Shown one piece after another: positions 48,574 to 57,700 of a DNA stretch of 64,000 nt; positions within the stretch are counted from its first letter, which is position 1, and the number at the start of each line of letters is the position of its first letter. Made by a program: the position numbers and the translations under genes. Source of the stretch: Acidobacteriota bacterium (GTDB lineage Bacteria; Acidobacteriota; Aminicenantia; Aminicenantales; Saccharicenantaceae); the NCBI GenBank assembly GCA_039683095.1, contig JBDKSB010000004.1, positions 1 to 64,000 of the forward strand, read 5' to 3'. The notes beneath the pieces were generated by a model. That model was not told where the DNA came from and did no database searches. It saw only the letters and a program-made list of their open reading frames with translations.

Positions 48574-49620
48574 CTACCTCTCGTATTCCTCCCGGCCGAC
48601 TTGGCGCGTCAGCAGGTGCCGGACCGTATACCCCTGGAACCTCTGCCCCGCCGTCCCGGCCGCCGCGGCCAGCCTCGTTTCCGTGACGACATGCTCGTCC
48701 ATCGTCACCTTCCTGACCCAGCGCCCGGCCAGATCGATATAGATGTCGCCGACGTATTGGGATCCGCCCTCGGTGACCATATCCCGGCCGTCCGGCTGGG
48801 GCATGATCATCTTCAAGGTGCTCTCCCCCGAATCGTAGCCAACGACGGCGCAGGCCGCGCCATCGACCAGCCCGATCCCCTTGAAGGTCAGCCGGACGTC
48901 GCCGTTCCGGAAAGCCGAGCCTTCCCTGATCGCGCTCCCCAGGTTGACCGGCGGCTCGGTGAAGGCCGACGCGTGCCGGACGGTCTGACCGATCGCAGTC
49001 AGGTCCTGGATGCCTTTTCCGACCTCCACCGGCCTGGCGAACTCGTCGTTGAAAGCATGGAAATCAATGAAACTGTTGTAGATGGGATAATTCCCGATCC
49101 CCGGGATCTTCCTGCCCGTGTTCGTGACGAGGGCCTCGAACTTATCGTGCGGGATGCCCAGCACCTGGCCCTTCTCGTCCCGGCCGCTCGCGTTGCTCTT
49201 GAACACGTAGCTCCAGCCGGCGAGCGAGGGGATCGTTTCCGGCTCCCCCTCCCCGGCCCGGACGATGAACTGGCGCACGGTGTATTCGTCCCCGCCCTTG
49301 CCCGAGAGCGCCGCCGGAACGACTTTCATCTTGACCGTGTAAGTCTCGATCCCGGTCCGCCGGCCGTCGAACCCGAAATGGACGAACTCGGTCCGTTGGA
49401 CGTAATAGCGGACCTCCGGCGCGACCGGCCCGGCCAGGTCGAACGGCCCGGCCAGCCCGGCCAGGCTCTTAGGCAGGCCGGTCGCAACGGCCGGCCCGGC
49501 CGGCGCGCCGGCCGACGCCGTACCGCTCCCGGCGGCGGCGGCGCCGCCGCTCGCGCCGGTCAACGCCGCCAGCGTCAGGACCGCGGCGAACAAGCTGATG
49601 AGCCGAGTTCTCTCGATCAT
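48574..49620 (-). CDS. exported protein of unknown function
   Basis: 348 residues from the ATG at 49620, seven bases after GGAGG; a GTG two codons earlier is possible. The signal peptide LISLFAAVLTLAALTGASGGAA is followed by an Ala/Gly/Ser-rich stretch. The mature part is beta-rich with no catalytic motif (VRYYVQRTEFVHFGFDGRRTGIETYTVKMKVVP, VRLTFKGIGLVDGAACAVVGYDSGESTLKM, QYVGDIYIDLAGRWVRKVTMDEHVVTETR). The last part resembles extracytoplasmic beta domains with repeated long strands. A -10 element TATAAT at 49669-49674 on this strand could be its promoter. I do not recognise the family. Confidence 0.7.
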   Translation of the reverse strand: MIERTRLISLFAAVLTLAALTGASGGAAAAGSGTASAGAPAGPAVATGLPKSLAGLAGPFDLAGPVAPEVRYYVQRTEFVHFGFDGRRTGIETYTVKMKVVPAALSGKGGDEYTVRQFIVRAGEGEPETIPSLAGWSYVFKSNASGRDEKGQVLGIPHDKFEALVTNTGRKIPGIGNYPIYNSFIDFHAFNDEFARPVEVGKGIQDLTAIGQTVRHASAFTEPPVNLGSAIREGSAFRNGDVRLTFKGIGLVDGAACAVVGYDSGESTLKMIMPQPDGRDMVTEGGSQYVGDIYIDLAGRWVRKVTMDEHVVTETRLAAAAGTAGQRFQGYTVRHLLTRQVGREEYER

Positions 49621-49937
49621 ATCCACTCCTCCGTTCGTCGGGCGATCTCCGCCCCGTTATTACGCCCTATTATAAGGTTTTTCCGATCCCGGGTTATCCT
49701 CTTCTCCGGCCCCGGCGCAAGATGCCTGCTCCGCTCCCCGATCTCCGGGTGCCGGCAACCTGACTCCTGGGCGCGTCCGGGCAAAATCGCGGCTGGGCGA
49801 ACGGAGCCGCTCCGCGGGCCGTTTTCCGCGCCGCATTCCCGGCGCCGCATTCCCGGCGCCGCCCGCCGGCGGCCCTTGACCGCGCCCGCGTCATCGCCCA
49901 TGATAGGAAAGCCCGGATCCCGTAACGGAGGAAAACC
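49621..49937. other. 317 bp divergent spacer with tandem 14-mer and promoters
   Basis: Between the unknown secreted protein (minus) and the C39-like peptidase (plus). Contains a minus-strand TATAAT (49669-49674), a 14-base unit GCCGCATTCCCGGC repeated twice in tandem (49830-49857), and the plus-strand promoter below. No gene seen. Confidence 0.55.
49876..49904 (+). promoter_or_regulatory. promoter of the C39-like peptidase gene
   Basis: TTGACC at 49876-49881 and CATGAT at 49899-49904 with a 17-base spacer, 33 bp before the start. Confidence 0.5.
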
Positions 49938-50666
49938 ATGACCGCCAGCCGCGCCTCCCGCGTGATCATCGTGGTCATCGTCGCGCTTGCCGCTCTCTTC
50001 GCCGGATTCCTCGCCGGCAGGGCCACAGCTCCCGCCCGGCCGTCCGGCGCCGCGTCCGGCGCCGCGGCGGCCATGGCCGCTTCCCCGGCCGCTCTTATCC
50101 CGGCCACTCTGCCCTTCGCTGCCGTCCCCGACGTCCGCCAGAGCACCGGCTATACCTGCGGCGCGGCCGCGCTCCAGGCCGTCCTCGCCTATTGGGGCAT
50201 CGATGAGCGCGAGGACCGGCTGGCCGCCCGCCTGCGGACCACGCCCGAAGCCGGCACTCACCCCGACGCCATCATCCGCGGCGCCCGCGAGCTCGGCCTG
50301 ACCGCCGACCTCCGCGAGGGTCTGGAGATGGCCGACCTCGAACGCGCCCTGGCCGACGGCAGGTCGGTCATCGTCGACCTCCAAGCTTGGCGCGACAGCC
50401 CGGATGCGCCCTGGACCGAGACCTGGGACGACGGCCATTACATGGTCCTGCTGGGCATGGACGCCGCGAACCTCTATTTCGAGGACCCCTCTCTCCTCGG
50501 CGCCCGCGGCGTCATCCCCCGGGCCGAATTCGTCGACCGCTGGCACGATTACGAGGGCGAGCCGCCCCTCGACCCGTCAGACCGGAGGTACGTGCACATG
50601 GCCATCTTCTTGAAGGGCCGATACCCGGCTCCGGCGCGTCCGGCCGCTTTCGAGCCTGTCCGCTGA
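49938..50666 (+). CDS. membrane-anchored C39-like cysteine peptidase
   Basis: 242 residues. An N-terminal transmembrane helix (VIIVVIVALAALFAGFLAG) and a Pro/Ala/Ser-rich linker lead to a C39-type domain: Cys74 in QSTGYTCGAAALQAVLAYWG, His167 in DDGHYMVLLG and Asp183 in YFEDPS, the expected triad order. C39 domains cut leader peptides of bacteriocins in ABC transporters; free-standing forms (peptidase_C39_2) have unknown substrates. No bacteriocin genes are nearby, so the role is open. GGAGG lies seven bases upstream of the start. Confidence 0.88.
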   Translation: MTASRASRVIIVVIVALAALFAGFLAGRATAPARPSGAASGAAAAMAASPAALIPATLPFAAVPDVRQSTGYTCGAAALQAVLAYWGIDEREDRLAARLRTTPEAGTHPDAIIRGARELGLTADLREGLEMADLERALADGRSVIVDLQAWRDSPDAPWTETWDDGHYMVLLGMDAANLYFEDPSLLGARGVIPRAEFVDRWHDYEGEPPLDPSDRRYVHMAIFLKGRYPAPARPAAFEPVR

Positions 50667-50767
50667 CAGGAATATCCCTGCCCGATCGGCTTTTTCGGGG
50701 GAAAAACGTCCCTTTTATTGATTGAAGCGCCTGCCTGATCCGTCCCATCATTTTTATTCTCTATAGC

Positions 50768-50783
50768 TTGCGTTAGCCAAGGC
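50768..50783 (-). repeat. lone copy of the GCCTTGGCTAACGC repeat end
   Basis: TTGCGTTAGCCAAGGC, identical to the end at 41316-41331, again preceded by ATTTTTAT and an AT-rich stretch. It lies in the 281 bp between the C39-like and PilZ genes. No partner end is found; otherwise this spacer holds nothing I can name. Confidence 0.7.
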
Positions 50784-50947
50784 GCCTTTGAAAGGGGGCC
50801 CTCTCTTCTGGGGTCAGGGGAGGGGACGGATATTCCCCCCCCCAATCACCCCCAGCGGCGATGGACGGCTTCCCAGCCCGCCTTAAAATCGGTCCGTAGT
50901 CACGATCGCCGGGCCTTGTCCGGCACGGGGACCGAACAGAGAACGCC

Positions 50948-51316
50948 ATGCGAGAGAACAGGAAAGACAAGCGGATCGCCGAGGAGAACCGGGTGACGAT
51001 CGAGCTCGCCGGTCCCTCCCCCGCCGACGAGCCGCGCCTCGTCAACGCGCTGACCAAGGACATCTCCCTCGGCGGCGCCCGGATCGTCACCGACCGGTTC
51101 TTCGAGGTCGGCTCCTCGCTCCGCATGACGCTCTACCTGTCCAAGTCCAAACAGATCGTCAAGGCCCGGGCCGACGTGCGCTGGAACCGGATGATCGAGG
51201 ACGGCCTCTACGAGATGGGGGTCGAATTCGAGCACGGCATCCCGACCGGCGTCCTGGTCCTCATCAATCATCTTTACGGCAAGGGGCAGGCGATTCCCTC
51301 GTCCGTCCAGTTCTAA
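50948..51316 (+). CDS. PilZ-domain protein (likely c-di-GMP binding)
   Basis: 122 residues made of one PilZ domain. The c-di-GMP-contacting motifs are present: the N-terminal Arg-rich motif KDKRIAEENRVTIEL and DISLGGARI of the (D/N)xSxxG type. The remainder is beta-barrel (SSLRMTLYLSKSKQIVKARADVRWNRMIEDGLYEMGVEFE). No other domain is fused. It is followed after 10 bp by a coiled-coil protein gene with its own AAAGGAGG site, so the two are probably one operon and may work together. Confidence 0.93.
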   Translation: MRENRKDKRIAEENRVTIELAGPSPADEPRLVNALTKDISLGGARIVTDRFFEVGSSLRMTLYLSKSKQIVKARADVRWNRMIEDGLYEMGVEFEHGIPTGVLVLINHLYGKGQAIPSSVQF

Positions 51317-51326
51317 AGGAGGTCCC

Positions 51327-52706
51327 ATGAACCCCAACGCGGATGTCCGGCTCGACCCGGCGGCCATTCTGGACGATATCGAAAAGCGCGTCAGCGAGAT
51401 CTTCTCGGCCCAGAAAAGCGAGGTCGAGCAGTCCCTCATCGCGCGGATCAACCGTGAGAAGGAAGAGGCCCAGCGGCGGATCGAAGCCGTCAACCGGGAC
51501 TTCACCGAGGTGCGCCAGGTGCTCGAAGCGCACAAGGCGACCATGGCCGAGCTCCAGTCGACCGAGGAACACCTCCGGGGCGAGATCCGCGGCCATTTCG
51601 ACCGCGCCGTCAATTACCAGAAGATGATGGAGAACGCGGCCATCCTGGCCGGCGGCGAGCTGGAGAGGATCGGCGGGCTCAACGACGAGATCGAGAAGAT
51701 CCGGGTCAGGGCGGAGTCGGAATATGCCTGCCTCAAGCAGCGGCTGGGCGGATACGCCGGCATCATCGCCCAGCTCCCGCCTCCAGCTCCCAAGGCCGGG
51801 GACGAAGTAAATTGGGTCGAGGAGATCGGCAAGCTGCGCAAGGTCCGCGACCTGCTCGCGACCCTGCGCCAGGCCGGGCTCTCGGATCCCGGGAACGCCG
51901 AGCCGCCGGCCCCCGCTGACGAGGCCGCCGCGGTTGACGGGACGGGCGCGGCGCCGAGCGTCCCGGAGACCGAGACGGCCGAGGGCCTGGCCGCCTCGCT
52001 CGGCCTCATCGATCAGTCGGACGACGGCTTCCATGACGACACCGAATTCCTCGAAGGCCATCCCGCCTACGAGTACACGATGCCGTCGCCTGCCGGCCCG
52101 CGCTCCGCCGAGCCCGCGGCCGAGGCCGCCGCGGTCCCGGACCGGGGCCCGTCCGAGCCGGTCGAGGAAGAGCCCGGAGCCGCCGCCGCGCCGGCCGCGG
52201 ACGACGATGCCGCCGTGCTCGAGGGCCTGGCCCGCTACCGCCGGACCGAGCCGGTCACGAACGGCACCGAACTCGCCTTCTACTCCTCCGAGGCCGGCGC
52301 CGTGCTCGACGCCGCGTCGTTCATGGAGGCCGTGGACAAGGTCCTGGACGGCGCCCAGAAGCTCCACGAGCAGCTGAGCCAGACGACGTCGGTCAAGGAC
52401 CTCTTCCTGCTGAAGCAGGAGATCCTCAATCAGCAGGAAGTCCTGCGCAAGGTGTTCTTCCGCGTCGTCCGCTTCTGCGACAAGGAGAACGGCCGCCTGC
52501 CCGCGTCGCTCGACGAGATCATCGGCTCGCGCAGCCTGAGGGACATCATCGAGCGCCTGACCATGGCCAACTGGAGCGATCCCTCGGACTTCAAGCCCTT
52601 CCTGACCGAGCTCAAGGGCATGAAGCGTGCCTTCGCCATCCGGACGTCGGCCACGCCCGATTACCTCCGCTCCGTCCTTGACGAGGTCGAAGGCCGCCTT
52701 GGCTAA
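51327..52706 (+). CDS. coiled-coil protein of unknown function, operon partner of PilZ
   Basis: 459 residues, cytoplasmic. Residues 15-160 are a long coiled coil (IEKRVSEIFSAQKSEVEQSLIARINREKEEAQRRIEAVNRDF..., AELQSTEEHLRGEIRGHFD). A Pro/Ala/Glu-rich unstructured stretch follows (roughly 190-310). A helical C-terminal domain of about 130 residues (SFMEAVDKVLDGAQKLHEQLSQTTSVKDLFLLKQEILNQQEVL) ends the protein. The pattern resembles scaffold or polar localisation proteins, but no family is recognised. Its stop codon (TAA of GGCTAACGC) lies inside the left end of the 260 bp inverted-end element at 52696. Confidence 0.78.
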   Translation: MNPNADVRLDPAAILDDIEKRVSEIFSAQKSEVEQSLIARINREKEEAQRRIEAVNRDFTEVRQVLEAHKATMAELQSTEEHLRGEIRGHFDRAVNYQKMMENAAILAGGELERIGGLNDEIEKIRVRAESEYACLKQRLGGYAGIIAQLPPPAPKAGDEVNWVEEIGKLRKVRDLLATLRQAGLSDPGNAEPPAPADEAAAVDGTGAAPSVPETETAEGLAASLGLIDQSDDGFHDDTEFLEGHPAYEYTMPSPAGPRSAEPAAEAAAVPDRGPSEPVEEEPGAAAAPAADDDAAVLEGLARYRRTEPVTNGTELAFYSSEAGAVLDAASFMEAVDKVLDGAQKLHEQLSQTTSVKDLFLLKQEILNQQEVLRKVFFRVVRFCDKENGRLPASLDEIIGSRSLRDIIERLTMANWSDPSDFKPFLTELKGMKRAFAIRTSATPDYLRSVLDEVEGRLG

Positions 52707-52955
52707 CGCATCAAGCTGCAAAAGAAAAAGTTAGGCCCAGATTAGTTGCCGGCTTCCAGTTTGGACCGTTCTTTTTTTTACCGGTTTTTCGCGATTTGTG
52801 GGCATCGATGGACGTCCGAGGCCCCCTCAGGACCTGGACGCGCCACACCGTTCACAAACACGTTTTCGCCGGCAAAAAGAACGGCCCTAAGCTGTAGAGC
52901 GTATCCTGAATATCTGCTTATTTGTTTGTTTTCTTTCTGTTGTGTTAGCCAAGGC
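52696..52955. repeat. 260 bp inverted-end element with a long internal palindrome
   Basis: Left end GCCTTGGCTAACGCA (52696-52710), right end TGTGTTAGCCAAGGC (52941-52955), inverted with one mismatch. Inside, CCGTTCTTTTT near 52765 pairs with AAAAAGAACGG near 52880, so most of the element can fold on itself. It fills the space between the stops of the coiled-coil gene and the fifth GH172 gene. The left end contains the stop codon of the coiled-coil gene; the right end starts four bases after the GH172 stop. No open frame of note inside. Confidence 0.75.
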
Positions 52956-52958
52956 AAC

Positions 52959-54134
52959 CTAGATGATTTCCAGGACGTCCTTAGACGGGAGCTTGGGAAA
53001 CCTGGCGTGCGGCTCGGCCTGATACCAGAACGCCACCGACGCGATGTCGTCCTGGAGCGGCAGGTAGCGGCCGCCCGACATCCAGCCCAGAGCCTGGATG
53101 GTCACCTTGAGATCCTTCTCGAAGCGGATCGGGTCCATGATGTGCCAGCGGTAGAGCCCGAACCTCTGCTGGACCTGGTAGTGCCCGTCGCCGCGGATGA
53201 CCTGCGGCAGGCCCGTGTAGGGCGTCGTGAACTCGCGGTACTGGATCGACCCGTCCGGGGCCTTGGCGTCGAAGTCGTAGGAGCCGCAGAAGTAGTCCTC
53301 GGTCCCGGTGCCGGCGATGGTCGGGAACTTCGAGTCCCCGTCCATGTAGAACTTGATCTCGCCCTCGCCCCACCAGCCGTTGTTGTGGACGCCCCAGGCG
53401 AGATACGTGCCGACGTAGTGCCCCCAGCCCTTGACGCCGTCGACGATCGTGTAGACGTCCTTGTACGGCACCGGGTTGACGCGGCGGAACTGGGCATGGA
53501 AATAGGCCGCGTCGTCCGGCACCTCGGTCAGCGCGTAGTTGACCTGGTAGTAGATGGTGAACTTGTCGTCGGCGATGTTCTCTAGCGTGATCTTGAAGCC
53601 CTTGCGGAAGGGCATCTCCCAGTAGCAGTTGAAGGCGCTGCCCGGGTTGACGCAGACCGGGAGCGACGAGATCTGGGCGTACTGGCCCCAGCCGCAGGCG
53701 AAGAAGTCTCCGAGCGGGCATTCGACCGAGGGCTCGGTCTCGCCGTCCCAATAGAAGCGCAGGATGGCGAAGCGCCAGTTGCCGGCGGGCGTGCACCAGA
53801 TCTGCTGGATGGCCCCCTGGCCTTGGACGTCGGCCATGACAAAGGTCTCCTTGGGCTTGAGGGTCACGTAGGGCGAGACCTTCCAGCCCTGGCCGAGGTC
53901 GCGGGCGGCGTTCTTGGCCGGCCCGTCGGTCGACATGGCGGCCTTGCCCTTCTCGCCGGTGAAGTTCTCCGGGCTGATCGAGCGGGTCTGGGCCTTGGAC
54001 AGGCGCGAGAGACTGCTCAGGCTCATGCCGAGCCCGTTGAAGCCCTTGCCCTTGTCCTGCTGGGCGGCGGCCGGGATGATCACGGCCAGGGCCAGCAGCG
54101 CCGCCCCGATCATCGAAACGGGAATCTTTTTCAT
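52959..54134 (-). CDS. exported GH172 (DUF2961) glycosidase, short form
   Basis: 391 residues from the ATG at 54134 (AGGAGG upstream). Signal peptide SMIGAALLALAVIIPAAA. Single GH172 domain without the C-terminal beta domain of the other four: WKVSPYVTLKPKETFVMADVQGQGAIQQIW, RFYWDGETEPSVECPLGDFFACGW, catalytic pair Glu257 (WWGEGEI) and Glu279 (GTGTEDYF). It ends FWYQAEPHARFPKLPSKDVLEII, typical of the compact members. It lies 20 kb from the other four and has no sugar gene beside it, so it is probably a different branch of the family. Confident for family, not for substrate. Confidence 0.87.
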   Translation of the reverse strand: MKKIPVSMIGAALLALAVIIPAAAQQDKGKGFNGLGMSLSSLSRLSKAQTRSISPENFTGEKGKAAMSTDGPAKNAARDLGQGWKVSPYVTLKPKETFVMADVQGQGAIQQIWCTPAGNWRFAILRFYWDGETEPSVECPLGDFFACGWGQYAQISSLPVCVNPGSAFNCYWEMPFRKGFKITLENIADDKFTIYYQVNYALTEVPDDAAYFHAQFRRVNPVPYKDVYTIVDGVKGWGHYVGTYLAWGVHNNGWWGEGEIKFYMDGDSKFPTIAGTGTEDYFCGSYDFDAKAPDGSIQYREFTTPYTGLPQVIRGDGHYQVQQRFGLYRWHIMDPIRFEKDLKVTIQALGWMSGGRYLPLQDDIASVAFWYQAEPHARFPKLPSKDVLEII

Positions 54135-54174
54135 GTTTCCTCCTGGAACGCTCGCGCTCATTCTATTCAATGAA

Positions 54175-54640
54175 AATGCGGGACACAATACCTATTTCCT
54201 ATTTTCCCGCCTGCAAGAAATGGGTTCTTCTCCAGATTCCGGGAAGCTCCTCTCTCCGGCTTTGCTCGGGATATGCTTCTTGCTCCCCGGCCCCCCCCGG
54301 CATTGGGAAGCGGATTCTTGGGAGCGACCGGGCAGGATCTCGGCTGAGCGCTCTCGAAGCCGCGATCCTGCTAAATATCAACAAAGGCACTTTCTGAAGA
54401 TCTTTCTCAGAAGCATGGCTCCGAGTCGCTCCGCCATGCTCCTGATGGTCGCTCCGAGGACTCCGCTCCCTGCCGTACATCCCTCGCCGCCTCGAGAAAT
54501 TGCCCGGAAATGGGAGAAGAACCAAGGAATGCGGGACATGATCCCGTTTAGAGAATTCAAGGGGATACGATCCCTTTTCAAGAGAAAAGGGGCAGGCCGA
54601 AACAAGGGGAAAATCGGAAATAGGTATTGTGTCCCGCATT
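54175..54640. repeat. composite REP-like element with 34-base inverted ends
   Basis: The left end (54175-54208) starts AATGCGGGACACAATACC and the right end (54607-54640) is its inverse, ending TATTGTGTCCCGCATT; the match extends about 34 bases with two differences. A further partial copy (AATGCGGGACATGATCCC) starts at 54528. The 466 bp element fills most of the 584 bp between the fifth GH172 gene and the macroglobulin gene. Its inside holds no convincing gene. Confidence 0.75.
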
Positions 54641-54718
54641 TCGGTATGCATTTCGGTGGATTATTCCGGCGGGCAGGATGTATCATCTGTAAAGGCGGGC
54701 GGCCGCCGGGAGGAACGC

Positions 54719-57700
54719 ATGACTAGTCGCATCTCCGATACGAACAGCCACCAGGGATCCGGCGATAGGCCCCCTCTGACGACCGAACGGACGCGCTGGC
54801 CGCGTAGGTTCGGACCGTCCGCCCCGGCCGTCATCGTCCTGGCGGCCGTCCTCGGCGGCGGGCTCTGCGCCGTTCTGGCCGACCGCCCTTGCCCCCTGTC
54901 CGCCGCGCGGCCCCTGCCCGGCTATCCCACTTCCTGGCCCGCGGCCTCGTCGAGCGCGCTTTCGCCCTCATCATCATCTTCCTCTTCCGCTTTTTCCGCG
55001 CCCTCTGCCCTATCTTCTTCCCCGGCTCTCTCGACCCCCTCGTCTCCCGCCGCGCCGGCCGCGATCCGGACCGGCGAAACGGAGAATGACCCAATGACGA
55101 CATCAGATCCCGGCCAGGCCCGCGGCCAGTCCGCCCGCGCGGCCGTCGAGAAGCTCATCGAGGAGCAGAAGTTCGAGGCGGCCGCGGCCGAGTGCGCCCG
55201 TCTCCGCGAGGAGGCGCGCCGCGCCGGCGACGCCTCGCTCTGGACCTGGTCGCTCATCCGCGAAGGCCAGCTCCGCACCTCCCTCCACGGCTACGAGACC
55301 GCCGTCCGCTTCCTCAAGGAGCAGGCCTGGCCCGATTCCCCCGTCGAGCGCGACCTGCTCGAGCTCTTCTACGCCCACTCGCTCGTCACCTACTGCCAGG
55401 CTTACTCCTGGGAGATCGACCAGCGCGAGACCGTCGAATCCAAGGGCCCGGTCGATCTCAAGGCCTGGACCCGCGACCGCATCTTCGGCGAGGCCTGGGC
55501 CGCGCTCCTCCGCGCCTGGAAGGACCGGGACCGCCTGGCCGCCCGCCGCGCCGCCGAATTCCCCGACTTCTGGAGCCCGGGCGACTACCCGGCCGGCGTG
55601 CGCGACACCCTGCGCGACGCCGTCGTCTACCTCATGGCCCGGCTGGCCGCCGACACGACCTTCTGGACGCCGCGCCAGTCGAACGAAACCTGGCTCATCG
55701 ACCTGGCCGGCCTCCTGGCCAAGGCCGGGCGCGTTTCCCCGGCCGACGCGGCCGGCATCCTCGCCTCCCCCGCGGCCCATCCCATCGAGAAGGTCGCCGC
55801 CCTCCTCGGCGAGCACGAGTCCTGGAGCCGCCGCAACGACCGCCCGGCGGCCGCCCTCGAAGCCCGCTTCGTCCTCGTCGAAGCGCTCCACGAGGCCTTC
55901 AGCGACGAGGACGGCCGGGCCCTCGTTCGCGGGCACCTGGCCGATCACCTCGCCGCCAACGGCAAGGACCCGGACTCCTGGTGGGCGACGGGCCAGGCTA
56001 TGCTCGCCGAATACACGCGCGCCGAGGGATCCCGCGACGCCCTGGTCCGGGCCCGCAAGATCGCGCTCGAAGGCGCCGAACGCTTCCCCGGCTCGCCCGG
56101 CGGCCGGCGCTCGCTCCACATCGTCAAGTCGATCGAGGCGCCCGAGTATTCGGTCGAGGCGATGCGTCTCGACGCGCCGGGCCGGCGCTCGATCCGCGTC
56201 ACGCACCGCAACCTCGACCGCGTTTACCTCCGCGCCTACGCCCTCGACGCCGAGGCGCTCATCAGGGCCTCGAAGGACTACGACATCTTCCCGCAGGACC
56301 GCGACGCCGAGAGGATCGTGAGCGAGCGGACGCCGGCCGCTTCGTGGACGGCCGACCTGGCCAGGACCGCGGACTATCGCGACCACGCCACCTATGCCAG
56401 CCTCCCGGCTTCGCTCGCCCCCGGGCTCTATCTCGTCGCCGCCTCGGCCCGCGAGGATTTCCGGGAGGCCGGCAATCGCCGGATCGGCCTTAGCGTTGTC
56501 GTCGGCGACCTCGTCCTGATCAAGCGCGAGGGCGCCGGTCCGCTCACGGCCGAGGCTTCGGCCAAGGCCGCGGGCCCGGGCGAAGAGGTCGTGGCCCTGT
56601 CCGGCGCCACGGGCCGGCCGCTCGCCGGCGTCACGGTCGATCTCTACGCCTTCGACTGGCGCAAGGGCCACACCCGGATCGACACGAAGACGACCGGCGC
56701 GGACGGCCGGGCCCTGTTCTCCTCAGCCGGCCGCAGCGGCTCCTATTTCCTGCTGGCCAGGAAGGGCCGCGACATCGCCTTCGACGCCGACTACATCTAT
56801 CTCGAGGGCCGGGAAGAGTTCCGCGACGCTTTCAACGCCCTCATCTACACCGACCGCTCGATCTACCGGCCGGGCCAGAAACTCTTCTGGAAGGTCCTGG
56901 CCTACAAGGGACGGACGGACCTCGGCCGCATCGCCCCGAACTCAGGCGCGCTCGTCTCGGTCTGGCTCGAGGACATCAACGGCCAGCGCGTCGCCGAGGC
57001 CTCGGCCCCGACCAACGCCTTCGGCACGGCCAGCGGCGAGTTCGCCATCCCGGCGGCGGGCCGGCCGCTCGGCGCCTGGCGCCTGCGCTCCTCCCCGTCC
57101 GGCTACGCGCCGGTGCGCGTCGAAGAGTACAAGCGGCCGACCTTCGAGGTCTCGATCAAGGACCCGGCCGAGCCGCTCCGGCTCAACCGCGCCGCCGCGC
57201 TCAAGGCCGAGGCCCGCTACTACTTCGGGCTGCCGGTTGCGGCCGGCGAGGCGGTCTGGCAGGTCAAGCGCGAGCCGGTCTACCCGCGCTGGTGGTGGTG
57301 GGGCGAGACGGGCGGCGGCCGCAGCCAGACCGTGGCCGGCGGACGGGCCGCGATCAACGCGGACGGCACGATCGAAGTCGCCTTCACGCCGCGCGCCGGC
57401 GAGAAGAAGGGCGCCGCCGCGGCGGGCCTTTCCTACCGCTACACCCTCTCGATCGACGTCACGGACGAGGGCGGCGAGACGCGCTCGGCCGCGCGGTCGT
57501 TCCGGCTCGGCTTCGTCAACGTCGAGGCCCGGGTGGACGAGGAGAGCGCGTTCCTTCGCGCCGGCGAGAAAGGCGCGTTCCCGGTCCTGCGGACCGACCT
57601 GGACGGCGCGCCCAAGGCGGGGCGCGGCACGTGGCGGGTCGTCCGGCTCGCCGGCCCCGGACAGACGCTGGCGCCGGCGGACCAGCCGCTGGGCGTCGCG

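Noticed and set aside
49830-49857. Tandem GCCGCATTCCCGGC units as a CRISPR or regulatory repeat
   Set aside because: Only two copies of 14 bases without spacers; a simple slippage duplication is enough.
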